Origin: Selenomonas timonae
Lineage (GTDB): Bacteria; Bacillota; Negativicutes; Selenomonadales; Selenomonadaceae
Direction: 5' to 3'
Length of the DNA: 64,000 nt
Assembly: GCF_014250475.1 (NCBI RefSeq)
Contig: NZ_CP060204.1
Coordinates: 434,001-498,000 of the forward strand
Shown: one piece after another, positions 1-8,120 of the stretch
How the letters are laid out: the number at the start of each line of letters is the position of its first letter
Numbering within the stretch: position 1 is the stretch's first letter
Program-made: the position numbers and the translations under genes
The notes under the pieces: model-generated
Databases searched by the model: none
The model's input: only the letters and a program-made list of their open reading frames with translations
Told to the model about the DNA's origin: nothing

Positions 1-1
1 G

Positions 2-259
2 CTGATCCCTGCTGCCATCGTTTACTGGTTCATCCTTGCCAATCTCTCGGACAGCATGTTCAGTGTCCGAAGTGCCCACGAGGCAGACGACTACGTCGAG
101 CGCGGCAGCTTCCGCCTCACACACCGAGAGGACGTCTTCCTCCGTACCACAGAGTCCCGTGAGACGAAGCACAAGGAGACATCATCATCCTCCTCGGGTT
201 CCTACATCTCCACCTCCAGCCGCGACGAAAGCCACGGCGGCGGCGGCGGGAAATACTAA
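2..259 (+). CDS. C-terminal end of a TPM-domain-like membrane protein (partial)
   Basis: The reading frame is open from the window edge to a TAA at 257-259, so only the last 85 residues are seen. It starts with a hydrophobic stretch (IVYWFILANL) that may be the end of a membrane segment. A charged segment and a serine-rich tail follow, ending SHGGGGGKY. A Gly/Ser-rich tail with a terminal aromatic is typical of TPM-domain (YgcG-like) membrane proteins, but the TPM domain itself lies outside the window. The family call is inference from the tail alone. The next gene starts 13 nt after the stop, so the two may be co-transcribed. Confidence 0.55.
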   Translation: MIPAAIVYWFILANLSDSMFSVRSAHEADDYVERGSFRLTHREDVFLRTTESRETKHKETSSSSSGSYISTSSRDESHGGGGGKY

Positions 260-272
260 AGGAGTGATTATC

Positions 273-845
273 ATGAAAACACGATTCCTCAGCCTTCTCT
301 GCACCGCCCTCTTTGCCGCAGGCATCCTCCTCGGCGCGGCGACAGCATCTGCCCACGGCATGACCTATTGGGAAGCGACACTTGTGCTGGATGATACGGC
401 TACGGGCGGGGAGACGAGGCTGGAAGCGGGCAAAGCCACTCTCGGCGATGCTCGCAGGGCTATCGTCCGCGCAGGACTTGCGGATGACTACCAGAAGAAA
501 GACTCCTCAGGCGACGGCATGTGCTTCGTCACCTATACCTTCAACGGTGCCGAGCCCTTCGTCTTCCGCGCTGTCACAGGAGCGAAGGACACGCGCGACG
601 CCGATGCGCTGACCGTGACGAGCTACGATATCATGGGACAGAGCGTCCGCACCCTCGGCGGACTCCGTGTCGGAAAGAGCTACGAGGACATCGAAGAGAT
701 GTACGGCGAACCCTCCTCTGTCGACACGAGCGATGACGGACTCACCGCCTGCACCTATTCATTTGATGACAAAGCAGCCGAGCTCACCTTCGACATCGAC
801 GGCGCAGGGATCATTCAGGCGATCAAGTTCCGCACCGAGATCTGA
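273..845 (+). CDS. Secreted protein of unknown function
   Basis: The gene encodes 190 residues. ATG at 273 follows AAAGGAGTGATT and begins a clear signal peptide (MKTRF, then a hydrophobic core ending TASA-HG), so the protein is exported. The longer open frame from 36 runs antiparallel to no known signal and overlaps the preceding gene, so it is rejected. The C-terminal third (GLRVGKSYEDIEEMYGEP and following) looks like a small alpha/beta repeat of the kind seen in BamE-like and related periplasmic domains, but I do not recognise the family. A hairpin terminator follows directly. Confidence 0.7.
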   Translation: MKTRFLSLLCTALFAAGILLGAATASAHGMTYWEATLVLDDTATGGETRLEAGKATLGDARRAIVRAGLADDYQKKDSSGDGMCFVTYTFNGAEPFVFRAVTGAKDTRDADALTVTSYDIMGQSVRTLGGLRVGKSYEDIEEMYGEPSSVDTSDDGLTACTYSFDDKAAELTFDIDGAGIIQAIKFRTEI

Positions 846-871
846 GATTCTTCCCTCTGCTGTATAAAACA

Positions 872-910
872 GGGCAGACCGTGAAATCTTCCTTCACGAT
901 CCGCCCTTTT
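872..910. terminator. Bidirectional terminator between convergent genes
   Basis: Inverted arms 872-885 and 893-906, with one mismatch, are followed by a T-run. It serves the secreted-protein gene from the left and the zeta-toxin gene from the right. Confidence 0.75.
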
Positions 911-926
911 GTTATGTATAAATATT

Positions 927-1532
927 TTATCCGCGCTGATTCAAGTCTTTCTGCTCCATCTCCGTTATCCCCGTAAGAGCCGTAATGTCTTCCCTCTGCC
1001 AGTCATCGCATTCATCGTAAAAGTATTCATCCTTCCGCTTCTTGAAGATACGAAACGGCTCCTCCTCTGAGTTGTCATAGATGTGGCAAATATCACTTAC
1101 GGCAATGATCTCTGGAACGAGAGCCATTGCGCGATCATAGCGCGCATAGATCTTCTCCTTGGGAACATCGTGCCCGCCCGATGCCACGCGCGCTTTTACA
1201 CGATAGACATTGATAATCGGGTCTATGGTCAGAACATAGTAACAGCGAATAAAATAGCCCATTTCCCGCGCACGTTTCAAAAGGTTCAAATTACGCGACG
1301 TGGAAAGTACGGTCTCAAAACAGAACTCTCTCTTGTCAGAAAGACATGCCTCTCGCTGCCGTTCGGCAGTCTGCGCCGCTTCAAGATCATCACACTTGAG
1401 GTTTTTCTTAATCTCATCCGCGTTGATATAATCCATCTGAGGAGGACGCAGAATTTCTGTAAACGTGCTCTTGCCCGATCCGTTCGGCCCCGCAAAAACG
1501 ATGATTTCAGGCTTCTTCTGCACGTTTTCCAT
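927..1532 (-). CDS. Zeta-toxin-like P-loop kinase
   Basis: The protein has 201 residues. A Walker A motif, GPNGSGKST, lies about 15 residues from the start, and the layout resembles the zeta/PezT family (NADEI and FETVLS segments after the P-loop). Zeta toxins phosphorylate UDP-N-acetylglucosamine and so block wall synthesis; that activity is known for the family and only inferred here. I chose ATG at 1532 because it places the P-loop near the N terminus and overlaps the upstream small gene by 26 nt, which suggests translational coupling. Many chromosomal members of this family act without a classical epsilon antitoxin, so a toxin role is not certain. Confidence 0.75.
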   Translation of the reverse strand: MENVQKKPEIIVFAGPNGSGKSTFTEILRPPQMDYINADEIKKNLKCDDLEAAQTAERQREACLSDKREFCFETVLSTSRNLNLLKRAREMGYFIRCYYVLTIDPIINVYRVKARVASGGHDVPKEKIYARYDRAMALVPEIIAVSDICHIYDNSEEEPFRIFKKRKDEYFYDECDDWQREDITALTGITEMEQKDLNQRG

Positions 1533-1710
1533 CACATTCTGCTCGTATAGGCACACGCTGCCCATCGCTCCTGATCTCATAGAGTGTCTTCGTCTTGCGG
1601 TCGTAAACAACACTCGACACGCCTCTTGCCTTGTTCTTCGCCAGTGCAATACGCACCGCCGCGCGAGCCCCCTGCACAACCATATCATCCGTCATCTCCG
1701 TTGTCGCCAT
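1507..1710 (-). CDS. Small protein upstream of and overlapping the zeta-like kinase
   Basis: The 67-residue product starts MATTEMTDDMVV and is rich in charged residues. It has no membrane segment. Its 3' end overlaps the start of the zeta-like kinase gene, so the two form one transcript. Position and size fit an antitoxin or accessory protein, but it does not look like the three-helix epsilon/PezA family, and I do not recognise it. A -10-like TATAGT on the minus strand near 1742-1747 could drive the pair. Confidence 0.6.
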   Translation of the reverse strand: MATTEMTDDMVVQGARAAVRIALAKNKARGVSSVVYDRKTKTLYEIRSDGQRVPIRAECDGKRAEEA

Positions 1711-1834
1711 CGTGCAGCCTCCTTCGGTATCTTTCTTTCACTATATCATATTTTGATTGAAAACACACGGGGGACTATCACAGCGCAATTATTTCCCTTA
1801 TAATAGAACTACATCAACTGACAGGAGAACGCCC

Positions 1835-2323
1835 ATGATCTACACAGCACACTACAATTCCCCGCTCGGCGGGATTACGCTCACAAGTGACGGCATCGCA
1901 CTCACGGGGCTGTACTTCGATGGGGAGAGGGATTTCCCCGATCTTTCGGCAGCGCACAAAAAAGACCTCCCCGTATTCGGAGAGGCCATGCGTTGGCTCG
2001 ATCTATATTTCGCCGGCAAGGAGCCGGACTTCAGCCCTGCGCTCAATCCCACAGGCACGGCGTTTCAGATGTCGGTATGGGCAATCCTGCAGACTATCCC
2101 ATTCGGAGAAACGACGACCTATGGCGCGATCGCACGCCGCCTCGAAGAAGAAACGAAAAAGCGAATGTCGGCACAGGCGGTCGGCGGCGCGGTCGGGCGC
2201 AATCCGATCTCCATCCTCATCCCATGTCACCGTGTGATCGGTGCGGACGGCAGCCTCACGGGCTATGCGGGCGGACTCGATAAGAAGGAGTATTTGCTGC
2301 GGACGGAGGGTTTTTATTCATAA
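1835..2323 (+). CDS. ogt: Methylated-DNA--protein-cysteine S-methyltransferase
   Basis: The protein has 162 residues. It transfers alkyl groups from O6-alkylguanine or O4-alkylthymine to its own cysteine, a one-shot DNA repair reaction in the cytoplasm. The active-site motif PCHRV, with Cys131, and the preceding GGAVGRNP helix-turn-helix region are plain. ATG at 1835 follows ACAGGAGAAC. A TATAAT at 1799-1804 is a likely -10 box. The end of the gene overlaps the convergent YoeB-like toxin gene by 10 nt. Confidence 0.93.
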   Translation: MIYTAHYNSPLGGITLTSDGIALTGLYFDGERDFPDLSAAHKKDLPVFGEAMRWLDLYFAGKEPDFSPALNPTGTAFQMSVWAILQTIPFGETTTYGAIARRLEEETKKRMSAQAVGGAVGRNPISILIPCHRVIGADGSLTGYAGGLDKKEYLLRTEGFYS

Positions 2324-2571
2324 TGTCCTTTGCAGGAAAGAATTTCCAATCCATTTGGGACAATGCGATAGATCAGTCGATTCTTTTCGTCAATTCTTCT
2401 GCTCCAAAACCCACCGAGCTCACCCTTGAGCGGTTCCGGTTTTCCAACGCCGTCAAACGGATGTCGCTCCACATCCTTGAGCAGGAGATTGATCCGTTTC
2501 AGCGTCTTCCTGTCCTCTGACTGCCAGCCGATATAATCCTCCCACGCCTCATCCGACCATGTCTTATTCAC
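2314..2571 (-). CDS. YoeB/Txe-family toxin
   Basis: The product has 85 residues and begins MNKTWSDEAWEDY. Central LKGELGGFWSRRID and ENRLIYRI segments and the C-terminal CKGHYE match the YoeB/Txe family of ribosome-dependent mRNA interferases, which use a C-terminal His-Tyr. The gene starts 8 nt inside the antitoxin gene, so translation is coupled. Its last 10 nt overlap the end of ogt on the other strand. Confidence 0.85.
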   Translation of the reverse strand: MNKTWSDEAWEDYIGWQSEDRKTLKRINLLLKDVERHPFDGVGKPEPLKGELGGFWSRRIDEKNRLIYRIVPNGLEILSCKGHYE

Positions 2572-2833
2572 CGTCTGCTACCTCAATCAAGTCATGCTGC
2601 ACGCCCCGGCCGGCATTGAGCTGGGCAATTCCCCGACGCAGGTGTGCCATATTGCTTTCCGAGTAGAACGGATCCGGTTCCGCAGAGAGTTCAAATGGGA
2701 TTTTGCGATCTCGTGCGACGCGCTTCGCAAAAATCAGAAATGCGGTGGAAATAGGCAACCCGATCTCGTCACAAACTTCATGCAGACGCATCGACAAATC
2801 ATCATCCATACGCACCATAACATCCTGCGCCAT
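2564..2833 (-). CDS. RelB/DinJ-family antitoxin
   Basis: The product has 89 residues. The N-terminal ribbon-helix-helix (VMVRMDDDL, then EIGLPISTAFLIFAKRVAR) and the IPFEL segment are typical of RelB/DinJ antitoxins, which bind DNA and neutralise the toxin. ATG at 2833 has AGGAAG eight bases upstream. The GTG at 2842 lies too close to that site to be used. The usual partner of DinJ is YafQ and that of YoeB is YefM, so this pairing is a mixed one. Confidence 0.85.
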   Translation of the reverse strand: MAQDVMVRMDDDLSMRLHEVCDEIGLPISTAFLIFAKRVARDRKIPFELSAEPDPFYSESNMAHLRRGIAQLNAGRGVQHDLIEVADGE

Positions 2834-2905
2834 CTGTATCACTTCCTATCATATATCCGCCAAATGCTGCATTCATTATACCACAAAAATTCTCCCCCAC
2901 ACAAG

Positions 2906-2937
2906 AAAACGCAGCCCTCGCACGAAGCTGCGTTTTT
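2906..2937. terminator. Terminator of the thioesterase gene
   Basis: A perfect 10-bp stem, 2906-2915 with 2927-2936, is flanked by A- and T-runs. It can end transcripts in both directions and separates the thioesterase gene from the RelB/YoeB operon. Confidence 0.8.
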
Positions 2938-2963
2938 CGTTTACAATATGCGAAGTGCTGTTT

Positions 2964-3527
2964 TTACTTCTTCGCTTCGTTTGGCGTGTGCGCGGTGTTT
3001 GCCGCCTTCGCCTGTTGCGCAATGGCCTCACAGACGCAGCCGCCTGCGGGCGCGACCGCGCCGCGCTTGCGTGCCTTGTGCTCTGCGTAGCGGCGCTTCC
3101 CCTCCTCGAACGCGGCACGCGCCTCCTCGGTATCGAGCATGAGCGGCGGCACGGACTTCGGCCGTGCGTTGCGGTCGAGTGCGACCATGGTGAAGTATGC
3201 CGAGAGGCCGAGCTGCGGATCGCCGCCGTCGTCCAGATCCTCGACGATGACGTTGACGGCGACCTCCATCGAGCTGTGCCCGACATAGACGATGTCTGCC
3301 GTCACAACGACAAGGTCGCCGATGCGGATGGGCAGGTGGAACTCCAGCTCGTCCACGCGTGCCGTCACGACGTTCGACCGTGCATACCGCCGCGCCGCCG
3401 CGTACGCCGCCGAATCCATCAACTTCATAATCTCGCCGCCATGCACATTCCCGTTCGGGTTCGCCTGACTGGGCATCATAACCTCGCTGATAACGATGCG
3501 ACTGTCCTTCATCTTGCATTCTTTCAT
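2964..3527 (-). CDS. Acyl-CoA thioesterase (hotdog fold)
   Basis: The protein has 187 residues. The early PSQANPNGNVHGGEIMKLMD segment is the active-site signature of YciA/BFIT-type acyl-CoA thioesterases, with the conserved NxxGxxHGG arrangement. A single hotdog domain spans roughly residues 10-130. A charged, Ala-rich tail of about 55 residues follows and ends NEAKK; it contains two cysteines (CVCEA) and is unusual for the family. ATG at 3527 follows a GGGGG stretch; a second ATG five codons in is possible. Substrate length cannot be told from sequence. Confidence 0.85.
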   Translation of the reverse strand: MKECKMKDSRIVISEVMMPSQANPNGNVHGGEIMKLMDSAAYAAARRYARSNVVTARVDELEFHLPIRIGDLVVVTADIVYVGHSSMEVAVNVIVEDLDDGGDPQLGLSAYFTMVALDRNARPKSVPPLMLDTEEARAAFEEGKRRYAEHKARKRGAVAPAGGCVCEAIAQQAKAANTAHTPNEAKK

Positions 3528-3613
3528 TTATATGCCCCCATCAAAATATTTTTTCAGAGCCTTCACTTTACCATACTTTGCTGAAAATAATCCGTTGCAT
3601 CGGATACATTCCC

Positions 3614-3644
3614 TTGACAGCCGCATACGCGCAGATGATATAAT
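3614..3644 (+). promoter_or_regulatory. Sigma-70-type promoter for the first DXS-like gene
   Basis: TTGACA at 3614-3619 and TATAAT at 3639-3644 are both perfect, separated by 19 nt, which is slightly long. The start codon lies 54 nt downstream. Confidence 0.65.
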
Positions 3645-3697
3645 CCTGCTTAGGCAAAGGGAATGGGGCGCAGTTGCCCCCAAGGGGAGGGATCTCT

Positions 3698-5455
3698 ATG
3701 TATTTGGAAACGATCACATCGCCCGCCGACATCAAGAGCTATACGGTGGCACAGCGCACGATGCTCGCGCAGGAGATGCGCGACGCACTCCTAAAGCGTG
3801 CAAGCATTCACGGCGGGCATTTCGGTCCGGACTTCGGCATCATCGAGGCGGTCATCGCACTGCACACGGTCTTTGACTCGCCTACGGACAAGATCATCTA
3901 TGACGTATCACACCAGTGCTACCCGCACAAGATGCTGACGGGGCGCGTGGAGGCGTACATCAACGAGGCGCAGTACGACGAGGTGTCGGGCTATACGAAT
4001 CCGGAGGAAAGCCCGCACGACTTCTTCAACGTCGGCCACACGTCGACCTCGATCAGTCTCGCCTCGGGGCTTGCAAAGGCGCGGGATCTCGCGGGGCGCA
4101 GGGAGAACATCATCGCCCTCATCGGCGACGGCTCCATGTCGGGCGGCGAGGCACTTGAGGGGCTGAACGTTGTCGGTGAGATGGAGACGAACTTCATCAT
4201 TGTATTCAACGACAACGGGCATTCCATCGCAGAGAACCACGGCGGGATGTACCGCACGTTCAAGGAGCTGCGCGAGACAAACGGCACAGCGGAGGACAAC
4301 CTCTTCCGCGCGATGGGACTCGACTACCGCTATGTGGCGGACGGCAACGACTGCGAGGCACTGATTGCGGCGTTCTCTGCGGTCAAGAACAGTACAAAGC
4401 CCGTCGTTGTGCATATCGTCACGCAGAAGGGCAAGGGATACCAGTTCGCCGAGGAGGATCCAGAGACGTGGCACTATCGTATGCCATTCGACATCGAGAC
4501 GGGTGCGCTGAAGCATCCGTACACCGACCCGTATCAGGAGGCGACCAAGGACTTCCTCAAAGAGCAGGCAAAGACGAATCCGAACTTCGTCTTTCTCGCG
4601 GCCGGCACGATGGGCGGCATTGGACTCTCACCCAAGGATCGCGCGGAACTTGGCAATCAGTACGTCGACGTGGGCATCGCCGAGGAGCACGCGGTCGCGA
4701 TGGCATCGGGACTTGCACGCGGCGGCGCACGTCCGATCTTCGGCACGTACAGCACATTCTTCCAGCGCGTCTACGATCAGATGGCGCAGGATGTCGCGGT
4801 CAACAACAGCCCCGCCGTCTTTCTCTCCGTCGGCGCGTCCATCTACTATATGAACGATGTGACGCACCTCGGCTTCTTCGACATCCCCATCTTTGCGAAC
4901 ATCCCGAACCTCGTCTTCCTCGCACCCGCGAGCCTCGACGAATACATGGCCGTGCTGCGCTGGTCGGTGGAGCAGACGCGCCATCCCGTCATGATCCGCA
5001 TGCCGGTCGGCGGCTATGAGGAAAGCCCCTACCCCGTGCGCACAGACTACAGCGACCTCAACAAGTATCAGGTCGTGCAGGAGGGCGCAGATGTCGCCCT
5101 CATCGGTGCGGGCAACTTTGCCGCGCTTGCGGGCGCTGCCGCCGCACAGCTTGAGGCAGAGGGGATCAAGGCAACCGTCATCAATCCGATCTTTCTCTCG
5201 GGTCTCGACACCGCCCTCCTTGACCGCCTCAAGGAAAAGCACCGCCTCATCCTCACGCTCGAGGACGGCATCCTCGACGGCGGATTCGGACAGAAGATCG
5301 CCGCGTACTACGGCATGGACACGCAGATCCGTGTCCGTAACTACGGGCTCTCAAAGGAGTTCCACGACCGCTACAGTGCATCCGAACTCGCACGGGAGTA
5401 TCACCTCACTGCCGAACAGATCGTAGCAGATACGCTCTTTGCATTGAAAGGATAA
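3698..5455 (+). CDS. DXS-like thiamine-diphosphate enzyme, paralogue 1
   Basis: The protein has 585 residues. It has the transketolase/1-deoxy-D-xylulose-5-phosphate synthase layout. Residues 71-83 carry SHQCYPHKMLTGR; a ThDP motif lies at 143-157 (GDGSMSGGEALEGLN) and NDN at 171-173. A pyrimidine-binding domain with IAEEHAVAMASGLA and YSTFFQRVYDQ and a C-terminal domain with GGFGQK follow. DXS makes the first intermediate of the MEP isoprenoid and thiamine pathways from pyruvate and glyceraldehyde 3-phosphate. The chain is about 40 residues shorter than classical DXS, and the DGPTH motif reads NDVTH. It may be a true short DXS or a related enzyme. ATG at 3698 follows GGGGAGGG. A flavodoxin-fold gene follows after 3 nt and a paralogue 0.7 kb on. 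Confidence 0.75.
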   Translation: MYLETITSPADIKSYTVAQRTMLAQEMRDALLKRASIHGGHFGPDFGIIEAVIALHTVFDSPTDKIIYDVSHQCYPHKMLTGRVEAYINEAQYDEVSGYTNPEESPHDFFNVGHTSTSISLASGLAKARDLAGRRENIIALIGDGSMSGGEALEGLNVVGEMETNFIIVFNDNGHSIAENHGGMYRTFKELRETNGTAEDNLFRAMGLDYRYVADGNDCEALIAAFSAVKNSTKPVVVHIVTQKGKGYQFAEEDPETWHYRMPFDIETGALKHPYTDPYQEATKDFLKEQAKTNPNFVFLAAGTMGGIGLSPKDRAELGNQYVDVGIAEEHAVAMASGLARGGARPIFGTYSTFFQRVYDQMAQDVAVNNSPAVFLSVGASIYYMNDVTHLGFFDIPIFANIPNLVFLAPASLDEYMAVLRWSVEQTRHPVMIRMPVGGYEESPYPVRTDYSDLNKYQVVQEGADVALIGAGNFAALAGAAAAQLEAEGIKATVINPIFLSGLDTALLDRLKEKHRLILTLEDGILDGGFGQKIAAYYGMDTQIRVRNYGLSKEFHDRYSASELAREYHLTAEQIVADTLFALKG

Positions 5456-5458
5456 TCT

Positions 5459-6010
5459 ATGAAAAACGTTCTCATCGTCTCAGGACATCCCGACCTCGCA
5501 AGCGACTCATTCGCGAACAAGATCATCCTTGCCGATCTGGCGGAGCAGCTGCCAAGCGCTGTCATCGACGACCTCAGTGCGCTCTATCCGGACTACCGCA
5601 TCGACGTTCCGGCGGAGCAGGACAAACTCCGGAATGCGGACGTCATCGTTCTGCAGTTCCCGATCTTCTGGTACAGCATGCCGGCACTGCTCGCAAAGTG
5701 GATGGAGGATGTCTTCGTGCGCGGCTTCTCGCACGGCTCGCAGGGCAAGGCACTCGTGGGCAAGAAACTCGTGCTGTCCTTTACCACGGGCGCACCTGAG
5801 AGCGCGTATGACGCGGCATTCCCCGTGGATGCGCTGACGGGGCGCTTTGTTCAGACGGCAGGGCTCACGGGCATGATCTACGAGGGCTATGTCTACACGG
5901 GCGGTGTCTCCTACGCCGACCGCACCGATCCCGCGCGCGCCGCCGATATGACAGCCGTGTCGCACACGCATGCAAAACGCCTCGCTGAAAAGATTGCCTC
6001 CCTGATGTAG
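5459..6010 (+). CDS. NAD(P)H quinone oxidoreductase-like flavoprotein
   Basis: The protein has 183 residues and a flavodoxin-like fold of the KefF/YwrO/MdaB type. It begins KNVLIVSGHPD, the phosphate-binding loop for FMN or FAD, and has the QFPIFWYSMPALLAKWMEDV segment that binds the isoalloxazine and is diagnostic for the family. Such enzymes reduce quinones by two electrons with NAD(P)H in the cytoplasm. It starts 3 nt after the DXS-like stop, so it belongs to that transcript, and a terminator follows. A link to the DXS-like reaction is not known. Confidence 0.85.
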   Translation: MKNVLIVSGHPDLASDSFANKIILADLAEQLPSAVIDDLSALYPDYRIDVPAEQDKLRNADVIVLQFPIFWYSMPALLAKWMEDVFVRGFSHGSQGKALVGKKLVLSFTTGAPESAYDAAFPVDALTGRFVQTAGLTGMIYEGYVYTGGVSYADRTDPARAADMTAVSHTHAKRLAEKIASLM

Positions 6011-6026
6011 TTTCGCTGTTTTACAG

Positions 6027-6055
6027 ACCTCGGAGCCACGCGCTCCGAGGTTTTT
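6027..6055 (+). terminator. Terminator after the quinone reductase gene
   Basis: A 10-bp stem, 6027-6036 with 6042-6051, has a five-base loop and a T-run. Confidence 0.85.
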
Positions 6056-6111
6056 GTCTGCCTATGTGCGGAACGTTTTGAATTTTATCGGCGTTTTCTT
6101 AGAATTTATGC

Positions 6112-6117
6112 TATAAT
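6112..6117 (+). promoter_or_regulatory. Extended -10 promoter of the second DXS-like gene
   Basis: TATAAT is preceded by TGC, giving an extended -10. No good -35 is seen. The transcript would start about 35 nt before the TTG start codon. Confidence 0.55.
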
Positions 6118-6158
6118 AGAGTGCAGATATTAGCATATGTCAATGGAGGGCTTTTCCC

Positions 6159-7916
6159 TTGTATCTTGAAAACATCAACGCGCCCAGAGACTTGCGGGGC
6201 TATACGGCGGAGCAGCGCCGCATCCTTGCGCAGGAGATGCGCGAGGCGCTCATCGAGCGCACGAGCCTCGTCGGCGGGCACATCGGGCCGAACCTTGGGA
6301 TCATCGAAGCGACCATCGCACTCCACACGGTCTTTGATTCGCCGCGCGACAAGATCATCTTCGATGTCTCCCACCAGTGCTATCCACACAAGATGCTCAC
6401 GGGGCGCGCTGGCGCATACACGCGCGCAGCAGAGTACAACGACGTCTCCGGCTTTACGAACCCGGACGAGAGCGCACACGACATCTTCAACATTGGGCAC
6501 ACCTCAACCTCGATCAGTCTCGCCTCTGGACTTGCAAAGGCGCGTGACCTCGCGGGCGGCACGGAGAACATCATCGCCATCATCGGCGACGGCTCCATGT
6601 CGGGCGGCGAGGCGCTCGAGGGACTGAACGTCGTTGGCGAGATGGGCACGAACTGCATCATCGTATTCAATGACAACGATCAATCCATCTCCGAGAACCA
6701 CGGAGGTATGTACCGCAAATTCAAAGAACTGCGCGAGACAAACGGTCAGGCGGAGGACAACCTCTTCCGCGCGATGGGACTCCGCTACCGCTACGTCGCA
6801 GACGGCAACGACGCGGAGGCGCTGATCCGCGTATTCTCCGAGGAAAAGGACAGTACAAGCCCCGTCGTCATCCACATCCACACAACAAAGGGCAAGGGAC
6901 TCTCCTTCGCCGAGAACGATCCCGAGGGTTGGCACCGCCATGCCCCCTTCCACCTTGAGACCGGCATAGCAAAGAAGGCAGCCTCGTCCGAGCCATACGC
7001 CGCCGCAACCGTGGACTTTGTCCTCGAGACGGCGCGGAAAAATCCGAACTTCATCTACCTCTCAGCGGGCATCGTCGGGGGCATCAACCTCAGCCCTGCT
7101 CAGCGAGCGGAGCTTGGGAGCCAGTATGTCGACGTCGGCATTGCCGAGGAGCACGCCGTCGCGATGGCGTCGGGGCTTGCACGCGCGGGCGCGCGTCCGA
7201 TCTTCGGCACGTACAGCACATTCTTCCAGCGCACCTACGATCAGATGGCGCAGGATGTCGCGATCAACCGCAGTCCTGCCGTCTTTCTCGCGACAGGCAC
7301 ATCGCTCTACCGCTCCACCGACGTGACCCACCTTGGCTTCTACGACATCTCCATTTTCTCGAACATCCCGAACCTCGTCTACCTCGCGCCGACGAGCGTC
7401 GCCGAGCACATTGCCGTCCTACGCTGGGCAGTGGAGCAGCGGGAGCACCCCGTCATGATCCGCATGCCCTTCTCTGGCTACGAGGAGAGCCCCTATCCCG
7501 TGCGCACGGACTACAGAGATCTGAACAAATCTATCGTCGTCACAGAGGGCAGGGATGTCGCCCTCATCGGCGTCGGCAACTTCGCCGCGCTCGCCTCCGA
7601 GGCGGCAGAGGAACTCGCACACGAGGGCATTCACGCAGCCGTCATCAATCCGCTTTATCTCTCGGGACTCGACGAGCAGCTGCTCGACTCACTAAAGGAA
7701 AAGCACAGCCTCATCCTCACACTCGAGGACGGCATCCTCGCGGGTGGCTTCGGGCAGAAAGTCGCCGCATTCTACGCCCGTACGGGCGGCGTGCGCGTGC
7801 GGAACTACGGTCTGCCAAAGAAGTTCTTCAATCGCTATACCCCTGCGGCACTCGCACGTGAGTACCACCTCACCGCCACGCAGATCGCAGCGGATGTCCT
7901 GCGGGAACTTGCGTGA
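6159..7916 (+). CDS. DXS-like thiamine-diphosphate enzyme, paralogue 2
   Basis: The protein has 585 residues, the same length as the copy at 3698, and aligns with it without visible gaps over long stretches (roughly 70% identical by eye). The ThDP motif GDGSMSGGEALEGLN, the IAEEHAVAMASGLA segment and the C-terminal GGFGQK are all kept. The start is TTG at 6159, preceded by GGAGGG at good spacing; no ATG or GTG fits. It has its own promoter, so the two paralogues can be expressed separately. A tandem duplication followed by divergence is the simplest history. Whether both make DXP is unknown. Confidence 0.75.
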   Translation: MYLENINAPRDLRGYTAEQRRILAQEMREALIERTSLVGGHIGPNLGIIEATIALHTVFDSPRDKIIFDVSHQCYPHKMLTGRAGAYTRAAEYNDVSGFTNPDESAHDIFNIGHTSTSISLASGLAKARDLAGGTENIIAIIGDGSMSGGEALEGLNVVGEMGTNCIIVFNDNDQSISENHGGMYRKFKELRETNGQAEDNLFRAMGLRYRYVADGNDAEALIRVFSEEKDSTSPVVIHIHTTKGKGLSFAENDPEGWHRHAPFHLETGIAKKAASSEPYAAATVDFVLETARKNPNFIYLSAGIVGGINLSPAQRAELGSQYVDVGIAEEHAVAMASGLARAGARPIFGTYSTFFQRTYDQMAQDVAINRSPAVFLATGTSLYRSTDVTHLGFYDISIFSNIPNLVYLAPTSVAEHIAVLRWAVEQREHPVMIRMPFSGYEESPYPVRTDYRDLNKSIVVTEGRDVALIGVGNFAALASEAAEELAHEGIHAAVINPLYLSGLDEQLLDSLKEKHSLILTLEDGILAGGFGQKVAAFYARTGGVRVRNYGLPKKFFNRYTPAALAREYHLTATQIAADVLRELA

Positions 7917-7957
7917 GAGCTTGGTGAAAAAAGGGCTTGCATTTTTCACGCGCGCGC

Positions 7958-7963
7958 GCTATA
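7958..7963 (+). promoter_or_regulatory. -10 box of the tRNA-Ala gene
   Basis: TATAAT lies 18 nt before the mature tRNA 5' end. A TTGCA-type -35 sits 15-16 nt upstream. Confidence 0.6.
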
Positions 7964-7981
7964 ATGTCCCTTGTCAGTCAC

Positions 7982-8057
7982 GGGGACGTAGCTCAGCTGG
8001 GAGAGCACCAGGTTCGCAATCTGGGGGTCGAGAGTTCAATCCTCTTCGTCTCCACCA
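7982..8057 (+). tRNA. tRNA-Ala (anticodon CGC)
   Basis: The 76-nt gene folds into a full cloverleaf. The acceptor is GGGGACG with CGTCTCC, including the G3:U70 wobble pair that defines alanine tRNAs. The anticodon loop is TTCGCAA and the TTCAATC T-loop is present. The CCA end is encoded. It reads GCG codons, which are common in this G+C-rich window. Confidence 0.95.
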
Positions 8058-8120
8058 TTTTTGACCATATACGGAGGAATCCATTCGGATATCCTCCTTT
8101 TTTTGATATGGAGGTGCGTG

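Noticed and set aside
36-272. N-terminal extension of the first secreted protein
   Set aside because: It runs through the preceding gene's end and lacks a ribosome site; the signal peptide starts at 273.
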